33,314 nucleotides of DNA from Basidiobolus ranarum (taxonomy: Eukaryota; Basidiobolomycota; Basidiobolomycetes; Basidiobolales). Both the position numbers and the translations under genes were made by a program. A model generated the notes under the pieces. The model was not told the origin of the DNA and ran no database searches. It was given only the letters and a program-made list of their open reading frames with translations. Location of the stretch: positions 1-33,314 of the forward strand of contig JASJQH010000076.1 of the NCBI GenBank assembly GCA_040143965.1, in the 5' to 3' direction. Positions 1-9,944 of this stretch are shown here, piece after piece; position 1 is the stretch's first letter, and every line of letters starts with the position of its first letter.

Positions 1-942
1 ATTGTGCCCGGAAATTGTGGAATATTCAAGTTTCCCCTAACCGCTCAATCATCCTGTGCCCCAAAGCTTCCCTCCAATCCACAAGAGATCTCCGCGGCAT
101 ACAATATGGCTCCAGAGTCAAAGAAAATCGCTCTGATCGTCACGAATGTATTCGAACATGCCACCAAAACGATCAACTACAACTTCTGTGAGAATATCGG
201 GGATGGTCGTGGATTCACTTGTGGAAATGTTGGGTTTACCACTGGCACCGGCGACCTCTATACCCTGGTCACCGAGTATCAGAAACGTGTGGGTGAGACT
301 GGTTTCTCCAAATATCTCACCGAGCTCAACAGACTAGCTAGCTCCACGAGTTGCTCCGTACCCAAGGGAGATGTCAGTCAACTCTCCGGCTTCCCCGATG
401 TGTGGAAGAAGGAGTCATGTCAAGTGGCTTTCCGCAAGGCCCAGGATGATGTGAGTGACTTCATTTACTTCCTTCCGGCCATGGAACTGGCAGCACAAGT
501 AGGAGTGAAGAGTGTGCTTGGAAGGTCAATCTTTTATGACTCTGCAGTGCAACATGGCTGGGAAGCTGACGATGGCCTCAGCTTGAAGACGATCATTGCA
601 CTGACCGGGCCATTGGCTGATCAGAATGAGGCACTATATCTAGAGCGATTCTTGACGATTCGTAGGAAGATGTTGTGTTGCTTCCCTGATAATGTGTGGC
701 CCGCCTCTGCGGATAGAGTATCTGATTTCATGGGAATTTTGAAGACTGGGAATCTCAACTTGACTGCACCGGTAAAACTCAGTGCCTACAACACTGAAAT
801 CACCGGACAAGAGAGCAATGAAAGTCTGTGCAGTAATTCTGCTTTAGCAAAACCCTCTTCCGGTAATGTTAGGGCTCCCTCAGTATATAGTATACTCAGT
901 GTTCTGGGTTTCGTTTTATACAAGATTTCCTTTAATATTTAG
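1..942 (+). CDS. GH46 family chitosanase, 5'-partial, possible GPI anchor
   Basis: This would be an endo-chitosanase hydrolysing beta-1,4-glucosamine bonds in chitosan, probably secreted and possibly wall- or membrane-bound. The frame is open from base 1 to the TAG at 940-942, so the true start and any signal peptide lie upstream; the GTG at 4 is not a credible start. The GH46 hallmark is visible as ENIGDGRGFTCGNVGFTTGTGD. The predicted catalytic acids are the Glu in FEHAT (codon 154-156) and the Asp in GDGRG (codon 202-204). Downstream blocks QVAFRKAQDD, RSIFYDSAVQHG and KTGNLNL also match the family. The last ~20 residues are hydrophobic (SVYSILSVLGFVLY) after a Ser/Gly/Asn-rich linker, which resembles a GPI attachment signal; that part is inferred. 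GH46 is mainly bacterial and fungal chitosanases are usually GH75, so old horizontal transfer is possible. An AATAAA lies at 1106-1111. Confidence 0.88.
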   Translation: MVPGNCGIFKFPLTAQSSCAPKLPSNPQEISAAYNMAPESKKIALIVTNVFEHATKTINYNFCENIGDGRGFTCGNVGFTTGTGDLYTLVTEYQKRVGETGFSKYLTELNRLASSTSCSVPKGDVSQLSGFPDVWKKESCQVAFRKAQDDVSDFIYFLPAMELAAQVGVKSVLGRSIFYDSAVQHGWEADDGLSLKTIIALTGPLADQNEALYLERFLTIRRKMLCCFPDNVWPASADRVSDFMGILKTGNLNLTAPVKLSAYNTEITGQESNESLCSNSALAKPSSGNVRAPSVYSILSVLGFVLYKISFNI

Positions 943-1105
943 TATATCATATTTTCAAGGGTTTCTTAGTTCCAAATTAGAATCTGTTCAGATATTTATT
1001 TACACTAGAATTTGATAACATATTCCTTTTGTAATCAATTTATCAAACCTTCGAGGAGTTATATATAAATGGGTTGCTGTAGAATTCTTGCAAGTAGAGA
1101 TCCAC

Positions 1106-1111
1106 AATAAA
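1106..1111 (+). terminator. Poly(A) signal candidate for the chitosanase gene
   Basis: A canonical AATAAA lies about 165 nt after the chitosanase stop, just before the 3' end of the convergent BTB gene. The position fits, but no cleavage site can be confirmed. Confidence 0.45.
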
Positions 1112-1183
1112 AGTACAAGACTAGTTAGTTCTAAGTCTAAAAATGATTCATCGATGAAGTGAATCGAAGCAATTAGACGTCAA

Positions 1184-2286
1184 TCATTGAATTCCCGGAG
1201 AGGCATGATTCGATTGAATAGAAGGTGGAGGCTGGGTATGGTGAGGAATGGCTAAATTTCGATGTCAGTCAAGTACGATAATTTAGTTAACAAATGGAAT
1301 TTACCTTTCCAAATCTTCATTGCTTTGATCTTCTTCCAACTCGAGTTTGCAACTGGATTCTTCTTTTCAGGTTGATCAACTTTGAGTCTCTGTAACATGG
1401 ATTCTACAACTATTTCTCTGGGTACACCAGGTAATTGGTATATTTTTTCCAAAGTTTCCGTATCACACTGAAAGAAATCAAACGTACGAAACAGTCTGTC
1501 TCCTAAAGAAATCATCTCTTCCCAATCCTTAGCCTTGTGTCGGATGTAACCAGAGATTAATTGTATTCGATCTAGATCCGATGCTTTTCTTAGAATCTCG
1601 ACAAAACTCAAGAATACTGTTTCTGGCAGAACAAATATCTCATCCAGATTTTGTAAGATTTCATCGATGGTGTAGAACTTATTGATTATAGAGAAACAAT
1701 GGTCGATGTAGCTTTGTGGTAAGTGATATTCAGTTGCCTCTCTTAGTACTCTAAACACGCGGTCAGGTAGCAATGAACTATTCAAATGCTGCATTAGGAT
1801 TTGAATTAAAGTTGGAATTTCCAGGATTTCTCCGACTGCCAGACAAGGTACAATGGAATGTGCTGAGACTGTGATACGTTGGCTGTACATGAAGCCTACA
1901 ACCGTTCTCAAGCAATCTTTGTGATCATCGGCAATTGGAACACTTATCAGCAGTTTACCATCCTCTGAATAGCCTAAGCAGTTGCTTTCTGTGTCCCGGA
2001 ATGTACGCTCAAAGTACCCTGATTGAGTGGCAAGTAGTATACGATGAACAGGAATTAGCTCCGATGTGTTTGGATGTAGAATATATGCATCTGTAAATAA
2101 TGTGGTCTGAAAATAACTAGAAAAGTCCACCCGGAAGCCTGGCTCTAAGGAATGACTACCAGGTGTAAGTATTGGTGTGCTGCTAGGTAGAGGAGGTAAT
2201 GGTTGGTCACATTTAAGGGATTTACTATCAGGGCCATACGTATGTCGCTTCTTGGGCGTTGTTAAAACTACAGAATTTAAGTGCAT
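1184..2286 (-). CDS. BTB/POZ-BACK domain protein
   Basis: The ATG at 2286 opens a frame whose residues ~55-170 form a BTB/POZ fold (typical block IPVHRILLATQSGYFERTF), followed by a helical BACK-like region at ~172-290. Residues 1-50 are low-complexity and Pro/Ser-rich. Such proteins often recruit substrates to Cullin-3 ligases, but no Kelch repeats are present and the partner is unknown. The unspliced frame gives 344 residues ending just after 1252. A 53-nt intron at 1252-1304 (GTAAATTCC to ATTTAG, with TTAACTAA-like and CTGAC branch sequences) would instead join AAAG to CC and continue in frame to a TGA at 1184, giving 349 residues ending in a Pro/Gln-rich tail. I prefer the spliced form. 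A TATATAAT lies at 2343-2350. Confidence 0.8.
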
Positions 2287-2342
2287 ACTAGGCTTGGTGG
2301 AGAATGGGGTATGAACGATTGATAAGGTACTGAGAGTTGGGT

Positions 2343-2350
2343 ATTATATA
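2343..2350 (-). promoter_or_regulatory. TATA box candidate of the BTB gene
   Basis: TATATAAT on the minus strand, about 57 nt upstream of the BTB start codon. Spacing fits a core promoter with a short leader. Confidence 0.4.
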
Positions 2351-2559
2351 GCCAAAGGTGCAGTTCCATATGAGCATTCATAACTGTGCGTTAGTCATGG
2401 TTTTTAGTGATTTTTAATGATCGCTGGAATCAATACCAAGCCACGGTTTATGCGTTTCAAAATTGGATTCAGATAACGAGGCATTTATTCGATGAAGTCA
2501 TGCATTTACACAGTAATTTCTCTTGAAATAGCGTCCAATTAAATAGCAATCAATGTTGT

Positions 2560-2754
2560 TTACATGGTCACAGGTCCCAGAAACGACCCGATAAGCGGCA
2601 GATGTTGAACAAACTCCTTCAGAGTAGGGATATGCCAAGTAGGGTTTTCCCCAAAATCTAGTTTTTGAACAACATCCTCATGACTATTCTCAACCAGAAC
2701 CGTTGGATATGCTGAAGCTAGAGGGAGAAGAATGACCAAGTAAGAAAGATGCAT
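2560..2754 (-). CDS. Possible small secreted protein (64 aa)
   Basis: The ATG at 2752-2754 starts a 64-residue frame with a convincing secretion signal: a hydrophobic core (YLVILLPLASA) with likely cleavage after ASA, leaving about 48 residues. The mature part is mildly acidic, then ends in a Pro/Gly/hydrophobic tail (PLIGSFLGPVTM) without cysteines. Minus-strand TATAAAA at 2794-2800 sits about 40 nt upstream, which supports a real promoter. I do not recognise the family. Small secreted peptides of this sort include pheromones and effectors, but nothing here identifies the role. It lies between the same-strand BTB gene and the divergent dynactin p62 gene. The ORF could also be chance; the signal peptide plus the TATA box are the only support. 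Confidence 0.42.
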   Translation of the reverse strand: MHLSYLVILLPLASAYPTVLVENSHEDVVQKLDFGENPTWHIPTLKEFVQHLPLIGSFLGPVTM

Positions 2755-3155
2755 TATCCAAAGATGGTGAATGACTATGAATCTTTTTATACATTTTATA
2801 CGCTGCGATACACTGTCTCATATATGTCTCATTTAAACATGTCCCCTTCACGGTGAGAGGGTGAGAGGGTGAGAGATGTATTCTAACCCGCAGTGAATAG
2901 ACTTGGTCCGTCATAGTAATGATCAATCAAACAACTTGGACATCTGTAACAATTACTTTTCACAATTTCACATCCAAGGATTCTTGCCTCAGCTTTTATC
3001 CTATTTAAAAAAGGGGAATTCAGGGGTAGAATACGTACAATTTATTAATCATTTGAATGAATTGAAGCGAATCAGCCATTATTAGTCACAAACCCAAGCC
3101 ACCTTTGAGAGAGACGTCGTCCAAATAATTGCAAAGCAATAGCGGGAGAAACACA
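2755..3155. other. Intergenic region with a short 8-bp tandem repeat
   Basis: Divergent upstream region between the small secreted ORF and dynactin p62. It holds a minus-strand TATAAAA at 2794-2800 and three perfect copies of GGTGAGAG at about 2852-2875. No further gene is evident; short frames here lack codon or family support. Confidence 0.5.
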
Positions 3156-5171
3156 ATGTATCGAACACGTATAGAGAGTCCACAACCTTTCGTACACTAT
3201 CGATGCGGCTGTGCGGATTTATATAAACGCACTCCTACTACTATACAAACTCGTGATAGTCCCTACACACCTAGTCGAAGTACTCCACGTTATGAGCGTA
3301 CTGTGACCCCCAAGCCTCCAAGTCCTGTTATTGTAGAAACAGAGGCGTTGAGTGATCCATTAGAGTTTACGTTCGATAGTCATAGTACTGATTTAATCAC
3401 TTTACCTGTTTCTAAACTATATTATTGTGAACAATGTGAAGCAGTGAAATGTACTCGTTGTTTGCAAGAGGAAATCGTTTCTTATTATTGCCCTAACTGC
3501 CTATTCGAGGTACCTACTGCGTCAGTGAAATATGAAAAAAATCGGTAAGGGGTATACCTGCTTTGTCATGGTGAAGGGTTTTCTTGTGTTTATGACTGAC
3601 CAAGGTCATTTCAATCAGATGTGCTAGGAATTGTTTCGAATGTCCCGTTTGTGAAAATACTCTATCTGTGGTTTCCAACGAAAGTGGTCCTCCTACCAGT
3701 CCTAGTACCACGCCCAGTGGCAATGGCTATTATTTAGCATGTGGCGTATGTCGCTGGGATTCACGTGAAATCCAATTAACTTTTGAAAAACCAACGGGGC
3801 TAGCAAGTAAGCAGCAACATAAAAATAGGCATTTTACTGACTAAGACACTGATACAACAATTAGTTGCCATGCAAAAATACGAGGACGAAAACCCAGATG
3901 TTCAAGAATTCGAGAATCTGAAGGAGCATTTTGAAAAAATTGTTAGAGTCAACCAACCAACATTTGCTTCACTGCCAACATCACTATTGTCTATACCTGG
4001 AGTACCTGGTTATAATAAATCTCACCTGAATCAATTGAACCAGCCCGCTTTACCAGTTCAGATATACGAATCTCAAGTGAGGTTGCCCAACGAAAAAAGT
4101 CAGGTTGAAGAACTCCTGAATCTCACTGAAGCAAACTCTAGTAAATCAAAGGAAATGATTGCTCACCTTTCATCATCCATTAAATTGACTGCTTCTATAT
4201 CTTAGTTTCCACGCTAAAGCAAAGACTCAAACAACTGAACAATCAAACATACGACATTGGGTATTTCTTCTCTGCCCCCTTGATCACCTGAATCAAACCA
4301 TTTACGCTCTCCTCAATAGAAAACTTCGCCCTCAACGAATTCATTTGCGTACTAAAAGATCCAAAAGATGTAAAACATGTCGACAAATACTAATCAAGCC
4401 GGACCAAAAAGCCAACTCTACCCGATTCAAAATCAAATTTACAGCTATGTATGCAAACTTTCTCCCTACCCAAACTCCATATTAGAACACTAACCTCAAC
4501 TTCCAACCCCCACACATGTAGCCATTACATCCCAATCATCACCATAACTAAGCAGCCAGTATTACGTGCCAATGTGCCAACACAAATCCATCTAAAGTTC
4601 ACAAATCCACTTTATGCGACAATCGAGGTCACGTTAGCCACTGCCCTTAACACCCACGATAATGAGGCTCAGGTAAGCAAAAGATTTATTTTCTTTAGCA
4701 ACCTAATCCTAATCTTGTTAACGATCTCGAGTAGATAAGTGTATTAGCACCTCAGTTTTCCGTAGATGCTTACAGAGATGTATGGGAAATTGAAGACGAT
4801 GAGAACAAGAGGGGATCAAAGCTGATGAAGGCAGCCCCCATCACATCAGAAGCAACAAATATGATTGGAATCGAGGATCGTAAGGCTAATACGGTTACTG
4901 TGTCACTTGAAGTAATACCGAAAGTAGAAATGTCGGAATTAATGGTATTCTTTTACTTTTATATTTCTTTACAATATGCTGGAGAATTAACACCACCATG
5001 CAGTTTCCACTACTCGTGACCTATTCCTATTCTAAGAGAATCTCGCAAGAGACTGGTGATGAAGCACCAGTGGATTCAGAACAACCAGTACAGGAAGGAA
5101 CAACTGATATTAACGAGGAGTCTAGGAAGCATTCCTTTTGGACAGTGATTGGATTGGGACCAGTCGATTGA
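3156..5171 (+). CDS. DCTN4: Dynactin subunit p62 (DCTN4/ropy-2-like)
   Basis: p62 is a pointed-end subunit of dynactin, the dynein cofactor in microtubule transport. I place eight exons: 3156-3544, 3619-3806, 3865-4140, 4206-4260, 4320-4448, 4522-4672, 4735-4944 and 5004-5171, with GT-AG introns of 58-74 nt; they join to 521 codons. Zinc-binding Cys pairs run through the N-terminal third: YYCEQCEAVKCTRC, YYCPNC, then RCARNCFECPVC and YLACGVCRWDSR across the first splice. Later family blocks are NLTEANSISTLKQRL, RTKRSKRCKTCRQILIKP and FKIKFTAIHYIPIITI; the last two are continuous only after splicing, which fixes those junctions. The TTG 27 nt upstream of the chosen ATG is in frame but unlikely. 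The N-terminal HYRCGC resembles fungal homologues. It converges with the BAP31 gene. Confidence 0.93.
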
Positions 5172-5338
5172 TATTTATCATCCAGTATATATCCAAAGTT
5201 CGTTAGATCGAATGATTGTTTACCACACAAGTATCATTTATCTCTTTACTACCTAAAGTAATCCTTCACGTGTTGCATATTGATTTATAAGCCCCATTTA
5301 CCAAGTCAGATGAAGGGAATGAGATATGAATATATACA

Positions 5339-5344
5339 TTTATT
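5339..5344 (-). terminator. Poly(A) signal candidate for the BAP31 gene
   Basis: AATAAA on the minus strand, 75 nt beyond the stop of the BAP31-like gene. It lies in the short convergent spacer shared with dynactin p62. Confidence 0.45.
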
Positions 5345-5418
5345 TCCTCATAAAAATATCCGCCATTTTTCAACACGATCAAATATTCAAGTCATTATGT
5401 CAAATAAATCTGGCATGT

Positions 5419-6033
5419 TTAAATCTTCACCAGGTTTTCATGTTCTTTGGAGAGGTTATGATATTCGGTAGCTTCTTTACCAGTGCGCTCCTTAAGTTGA
5501 TCGATATTACGCTCCTTCTTTCTCAACTCATCCACTTCCTTACGCAGTTCCTCTATTCTTCTTACGTTATCGGCATGATCGACTTCCGAACGCTCAACAT
5601 ACTTGGGTTTACCATTAGAGTGACCGTTACGAAGTTTTCCGACCTGAACCTCAGCATGATACAAGTCCATCATCATAAAGAATGTACGATTCAAGATCAA
5701 AGACAGGAATAGAGTGAATCCAGTCAAGTAAAAATTTCTTTGACTATAGAACTTGCGTAAATGAAGCTGAGAATCGGTACGAGGATCTGCTTGATTTGCA
5801 ACGTTGGCTTCCTCAGTAGAATTTACCATACGAATGATGGAATCCACAAATAAGATGAAGACGAAGAACAATCCAATGTTAACGTAGAAATTGATTTTAT
5901 GCATCCATTTGGAGGAATCTATCTTCATCAAGATGGATTGCTTGAACCGTTGAGGAAATGGACTCACCATCAATAGGAATAGTGACATTTGGGTGATCAT
6001 GAATCCGAATACAATGCTATAATATAAAGCCAT
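5419..6033 (-). CDS. BAP31/Yet family ER membrane protein
   Basis: A 204-residue protein, close in length to yeast Yet1/Yet3, acting in ER export and quality control of membrane proteins. Three hydrophobic segments lie at about 5-23, 48-69 and 101-123, with charged residues inside or beside them (for example the Asp in FVDSIIRM), as in the family. Residues ~150-204 are a Glu/Lys/Arg heptad-rich cytosolic coiled coil (RRIEELRKEVDELRKKERN). The ATG at 6031-6033 immediately precedes the first membrane segment. The C-terminus reads HENLVKI, so the KKxx retrieval signal typical of the animal proteins is not seen; either this lineage lacks it or a last exon is missed. TATATAAA lies near 6099-6106, and an AATAAA follows the stop. 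Confidence 0.92.
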   Translation of the reverse strand: MALYYSIVFGFMITQMSLFLLMVSPFPQRFKQSILMKIDSSKWMHKINFYVNIGLFFVFILFVDSIIRMVNSTEEANVANQADPRTDSQLHLRKFYSQRNFYLTGFTLFLSLILNRTFFMMMDLYHAEVQVGKLRNGHSNGKPKYVERSEVDHADNVRRIEELRKEVDELRKKERNIDQLKERTGKEATEYHNLSKEHENLVKI

Positions 6034-6489
6034 GGTTGGAAGGTCAAGTTAGATGGAAGGAATGATTTGCTTGTAATTCAATGCCGAACCCTTTGATGTT
6101 TATATACGAACGAGTCATCGCTAGAGTCAATCTAATGACGTTTCCCAGTAAAGATGAGTGTAACTGTCTAGTCAATTTACCGAATTAATGACGCATAATA
6201 TAGATCAGCTATCCCTCTTTAGGTCTAGTAACAACGTCAGTTCATTCGCATTTAATTTCGATCAGTATGACGTATGAGGCTATTTTTATTATGCTTCACT
6301 TTGCCCACAGAAAGGCTTTCTCTGAATGAATCCACCTTTCACTTGGGAAAACGGGCAATTTAATTATGTAACTATATAAAAGAAAAGGGAAAAAGGTGGG
6401 AAGGTGGAAGAGGCCATTGAAGAGAAAAATACACATAGCCATTGCACTACTTTAGATGGGATATTCTAGCATCGGCAAATAGATTTGGT
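6034..6489. other. Intergenic region upstream of the BAP31 gene
   Basis: It holds the BAP31 promoter (minus-strand TATATAAA at 6099-6106, about 65 nt upstream of the ATG) and the 3' flank of the Swi3-like gene. I see no additional gene. The plus-strand frame starting at 6442 overlaps the Swi3-like 3' end and is a shadow. Confidence 0.5.
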
Positions 6490-9400
6490 TTACATTCCAT
6501 TAAGGTTCCCATAAGTGGGATTACCCATTCCCATGTAGCTTTGATCAATCCCACCCTGTCCAGGCTGTTGATTGATATATGGTTGTTGATAGAATTGATG
6601 TTGAGGGAGCTGCATCTGGGGAAACTGTTGTTGGAATTGAGGCAGGCTCTGTGACTGAACCATTGGAGCGGCAGCGTTCAGATCTTGCATGGACATCTGG
6701 CCCGGAACTTGGACAGAATTCTCCATTGGATTTGGCATGGTAGATGATGCAGTCAGCATTGATTTGCGCAAACTCAATTGATCTTGATAAAGCTGTCGTC
6801 TCTGTTTCTCAAGTTCACGCTTCTCATACTCTAATATTCCTTCGATTTCTTCGAAATACTGCATTTTGATCTCCATCTTTTTGGACTGTGCCTCGATAAT
6901 GGCATTCACTAACCGTTGAATTTCCCTCTCTTCGTTGGTTCCCAAAACATGCGCTTTGGCAGCAGCTGTGCCAAGGGCAACTGAAGCAGCCCTATCTAAG
7001 CTTGATTTGGAATCTTTGACCTCAGGTATCTCGGACTTTAGTGGCTGTGTCTCATCATTGTTTTTGCTCTCTTCCTCCATCTCTGTTTTTGCTTTCTCAC
7101 TACTATCAATATTCTGGAGCTCCTCTATAGCGGACTTTGCAGCGGCCTCTGCGACCTTAGGATCAACCACTGAGGCAAGGAAAGCAACCACTGACATGAT
7201 TGGATTATCCGCTTGACTAAAGGGTAGTCGCTGCGAGTTGACTGGACCGTAAGGACTTTTCTCACTCTCAAGGTAAGGCTCCTCAATAGGAAGCTTCAGG
7301 AAATGCAAAATGCACTGTTCTCTAGAACGAGTTCCCACATGCTCCGACACCTTCTCCCAGTCTTCGTTGTACATTTCCAATCCTTCTAAGAGCAATAGAG
7401 TTTCTTGGCTAGTCCAATCATCATCTTGACTATGTTTAAATTCAAAATTATCCATCTTAAGGAAGTCACTGCTAAGCATAGTAGATGGGAATCTTCCCTC
7501 AAGATAGCAGTTGGAGCACAGATCAAAATTTTTGGTCTTAACACTATGGTAACGGGCATCGGTGCACGAAACTCCACAAGTGAAGCAATGATATTTAGGT
7601 GGTTCTTCAGTAGCCGCATCTAACCCAAGATCTCTAACAGATTTCCCGGTTCCATCTACGAAATTTTGAGAATTTTCGCGATTGTAAATGGTTTTACGTA
7701 AGTCGAGGTTCAAATCTGATCGTTGACTGTGGTCTGGGATTCTACCGACTCCAGGTTGCATCGACTGAACACCAGTATTTGGTTGAAATTGGGAAACTGT
7801 TGGTTGAAAAGGTTGCAAACCTCTAGGCGTATCGGCGGTAACTCTGAAGTGGCCAGTAAATGGTGGACCTACTGTAGATGGACGAGTCTCAGGATCGACC
7901 TATAAAGTTCATAGGATTAGTAAGTAACGAGAGACACGTAAGAAAGTACGACAAATTACCTGGTAATTGATAAGACCCCACTGTTCAAGGAAACTATGGA
8001 CCCTGATAATGGCACACACATCGCCAGCAAGATTTCTTCTGCAAGCGGTGACAGTAAGATACTCCGAAGGGTTCAGTCGGTAAGTATTGATCATAAAGTC
8101 ACGGTATTCTTTGTATACAGAAGGTGTCTTGGACTTGTTCTTGTTGTTGAAAAATTCCGGGAGTCCTTTTCTCTCCACCTCATGGACTTTGGACATACTA
8201 AACCATGCAGCATAACTAGGAATGATAACTTCTTGCGTTTGTTCTGATAGGTATTTCTTGGCCTCTTCCTCAACGTTGATACTTTCCTCCTCGACTCTAT
8301 CTTCCATTTGCTCTTGAGAGCCCACCTCAATATTTTTATCCTCTGATTCCGGAACGACATCAGTATCCATCAATGTTGGTCCCTGCTCTGGAATAGCATT
8401 TTCCGTCAGTTGGGATATTTCGTTGGCTGGATCAGCTAGAGGTGCAGGTTCTGAATTAGTATCTACAGTGATGGTCGGTAATGACTCTATAGTTGGTGCC
8501 TGCGAAGTTTCCGTTACTGTCTCTGGTGTGATTTCTGATACAGGTTCCATTGCAGTTTCTGGTACAGCATCCACTACAGTTTCCAACTCTTCTGCCTCCG
8601 GTCTAATCCGCTTTTCCTCGTTAGCCTCTGAGTCCTCTTGCTCGAAAGCTTCCGATATATTTCTTTTGTTACTGACTGTGTCAATGGAGGCAGGAACATT
8701 TGAAATTTTATTTTCATAATCTGCCTCACTCATCCACTCATTGTATTCAGCGCTATCACGAAGCCAATCGGGAGCTACGACCCATTTTTCTGGTGACTTA
8801 CTCTCAGTAATAGAAATATCAGTGAAGTCATCCGCATCCAATTCCCAACTATCATAAGATTCAGGAGTATATAGCCAATGCACCAACACCTTTCCATCTT
8901 CTCTACCAAGTATACGAAACTGATCCTTGCTAGACAGATTCTTGTGTACAACTATGGTTGGATCGATTGTGTGCGTAGCCATGGTCATATCCTCAACAAT
9001 CTCACCTAAAGTTCGGGTATATACGAATAAATTCATAAGAAATTGTTCAGTACTATTATAAAACCGCAGTTTGAAAAGGATACCGAGAGATAGAAGAGGC
9101 AAACCAAAGGGTTCATCATTCTCTTCAAACACTAACCTTTCATAATGGTAACCAAGGAGATCAACTCTTCCTTAGTCTGAGACTCTGTAGATTCAGCCAA
9201 GTAAATTCGAGGGATTTGTAGAATATTTGATCGAATAAGGACATCTCTTATATAGAGAATAAAGCCTAAAAGACTCTCACGTTTATCAGGTCGTTCGAAG
9301 CCCCATTCTGACCAGTTATTAGCATATCGAAATTGGTAAGCACCTTTGAGGATGTGAAATAGTCCAGAATCCACCTGGACGGCCTCAGTGGGTTGAAAGA

Positions 9401-9650
9401 ATCGACCAGGAATTCGGGGACAGTGAAGTTCGGTACGCGCGACGTTTTTACCGAGTAAATGGTTTTGAAGTTTTTGAATTTGTCCAGTTAAGAGGGATAA
9501 TTCAGCAGGAGTAAATTCCACCTCCACGTTTGGGTGAGTTTCTCGTAACTCTTTTAATAGGATGGGTTGAACTGACTCAAAGTAAGCGATGGTGACAGGT
9601 TGCTCGTAGAAACCAAGATCTACGTAGCCAGTCTTTTGACTTTGAGTCAT
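6490..9650 (-). CDS. SWI/SNF-type chromatin remodelling subunit (Swi3/Rsc8/SMARCC)
   Basis: A core scaffold subunit of SWI/SNF (BAF/RSC) remodelers in the nucleus. Three exons (9137-9650, 7960-9005, 6490-7899; introns 131 and 60 nt) join to 989 residues. Residues 1-~230 match the SMARCC N-terminal BRCT/chromo-like module, including [14 protein letters not shown] and [13 protein letters not shown]; its continuity across the first junction (TIMK|GEIVEDM) supports that splice. A long acidic, Pro/Glu/Thr-rich linker follows. SWIRM spans ~430-530 ([23 protein letters not shown]) and crosses the second splice ([13 protein letters not shown]). A ZZ-type zinc finger lies at ~623-659 (CFTCG and CSNCY pairs), a SANT domain at ~680-727 ([18 protein letters not shown]), and a coiled coil at ~844-902 before a Gln/Met/Pro-rich tail. 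The start ATG is at 9648-9650, divergent from the RNase P gene. Confidence 0.95.
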
Positions 9651-9944
9651 ATTAAGAGTCTATAGAAGTTTGTTAAAAGGAAACGAAGAGGTTTATTAAA
9701 ACACGCGTTGAAATTCATCCTACTTTCAAAACACCTATTTTTGGTTATTTCTTTTCTTACTTTACGATTAAACTACGATATTTGGGGGTTGATGAAGGAT
9801 TACTTAGAAGATCCCATTAAACCAATCATAATTTATGAACGATGATTATCCGATTACCCTAACAAAAAATAAAAAATTCATTCTAGTGAGCGCGTACTGA
9901 AAATGTGAAGTTCGTATAGCTGCTAGTAAGCAATCGTTTTATTA
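9651..9944. promoter_or_regulatory. Divergent promoter region, Swi3-like / RNase P subunit
   Basis: A 294-bp AT-rich spacer between two divergent start codons, so it probably contains both promoters. I recognise no specific motif with confidence. Confidence 0.5.

Noticed and set aside
4-6. GTG as start codon of the chitosanase
   Set aside because: The frame is open to base 1, nuclear fungal genes use ATG, and no signal peptide follows; the gene is cut by the window edge.
2852-2875. Three copies of GGTGAGAG
   Set aside because: Simple short repeat in intergenic DNA; no evidence for function beyond slippage.
4451-4521. Start of the 95-codon frame within dynactin p62
   Set aside because: This part is intron: splicing 4448 to 4522 restores the family block FTAIHYIPIITI, so the ATG at 4451 is not a start.
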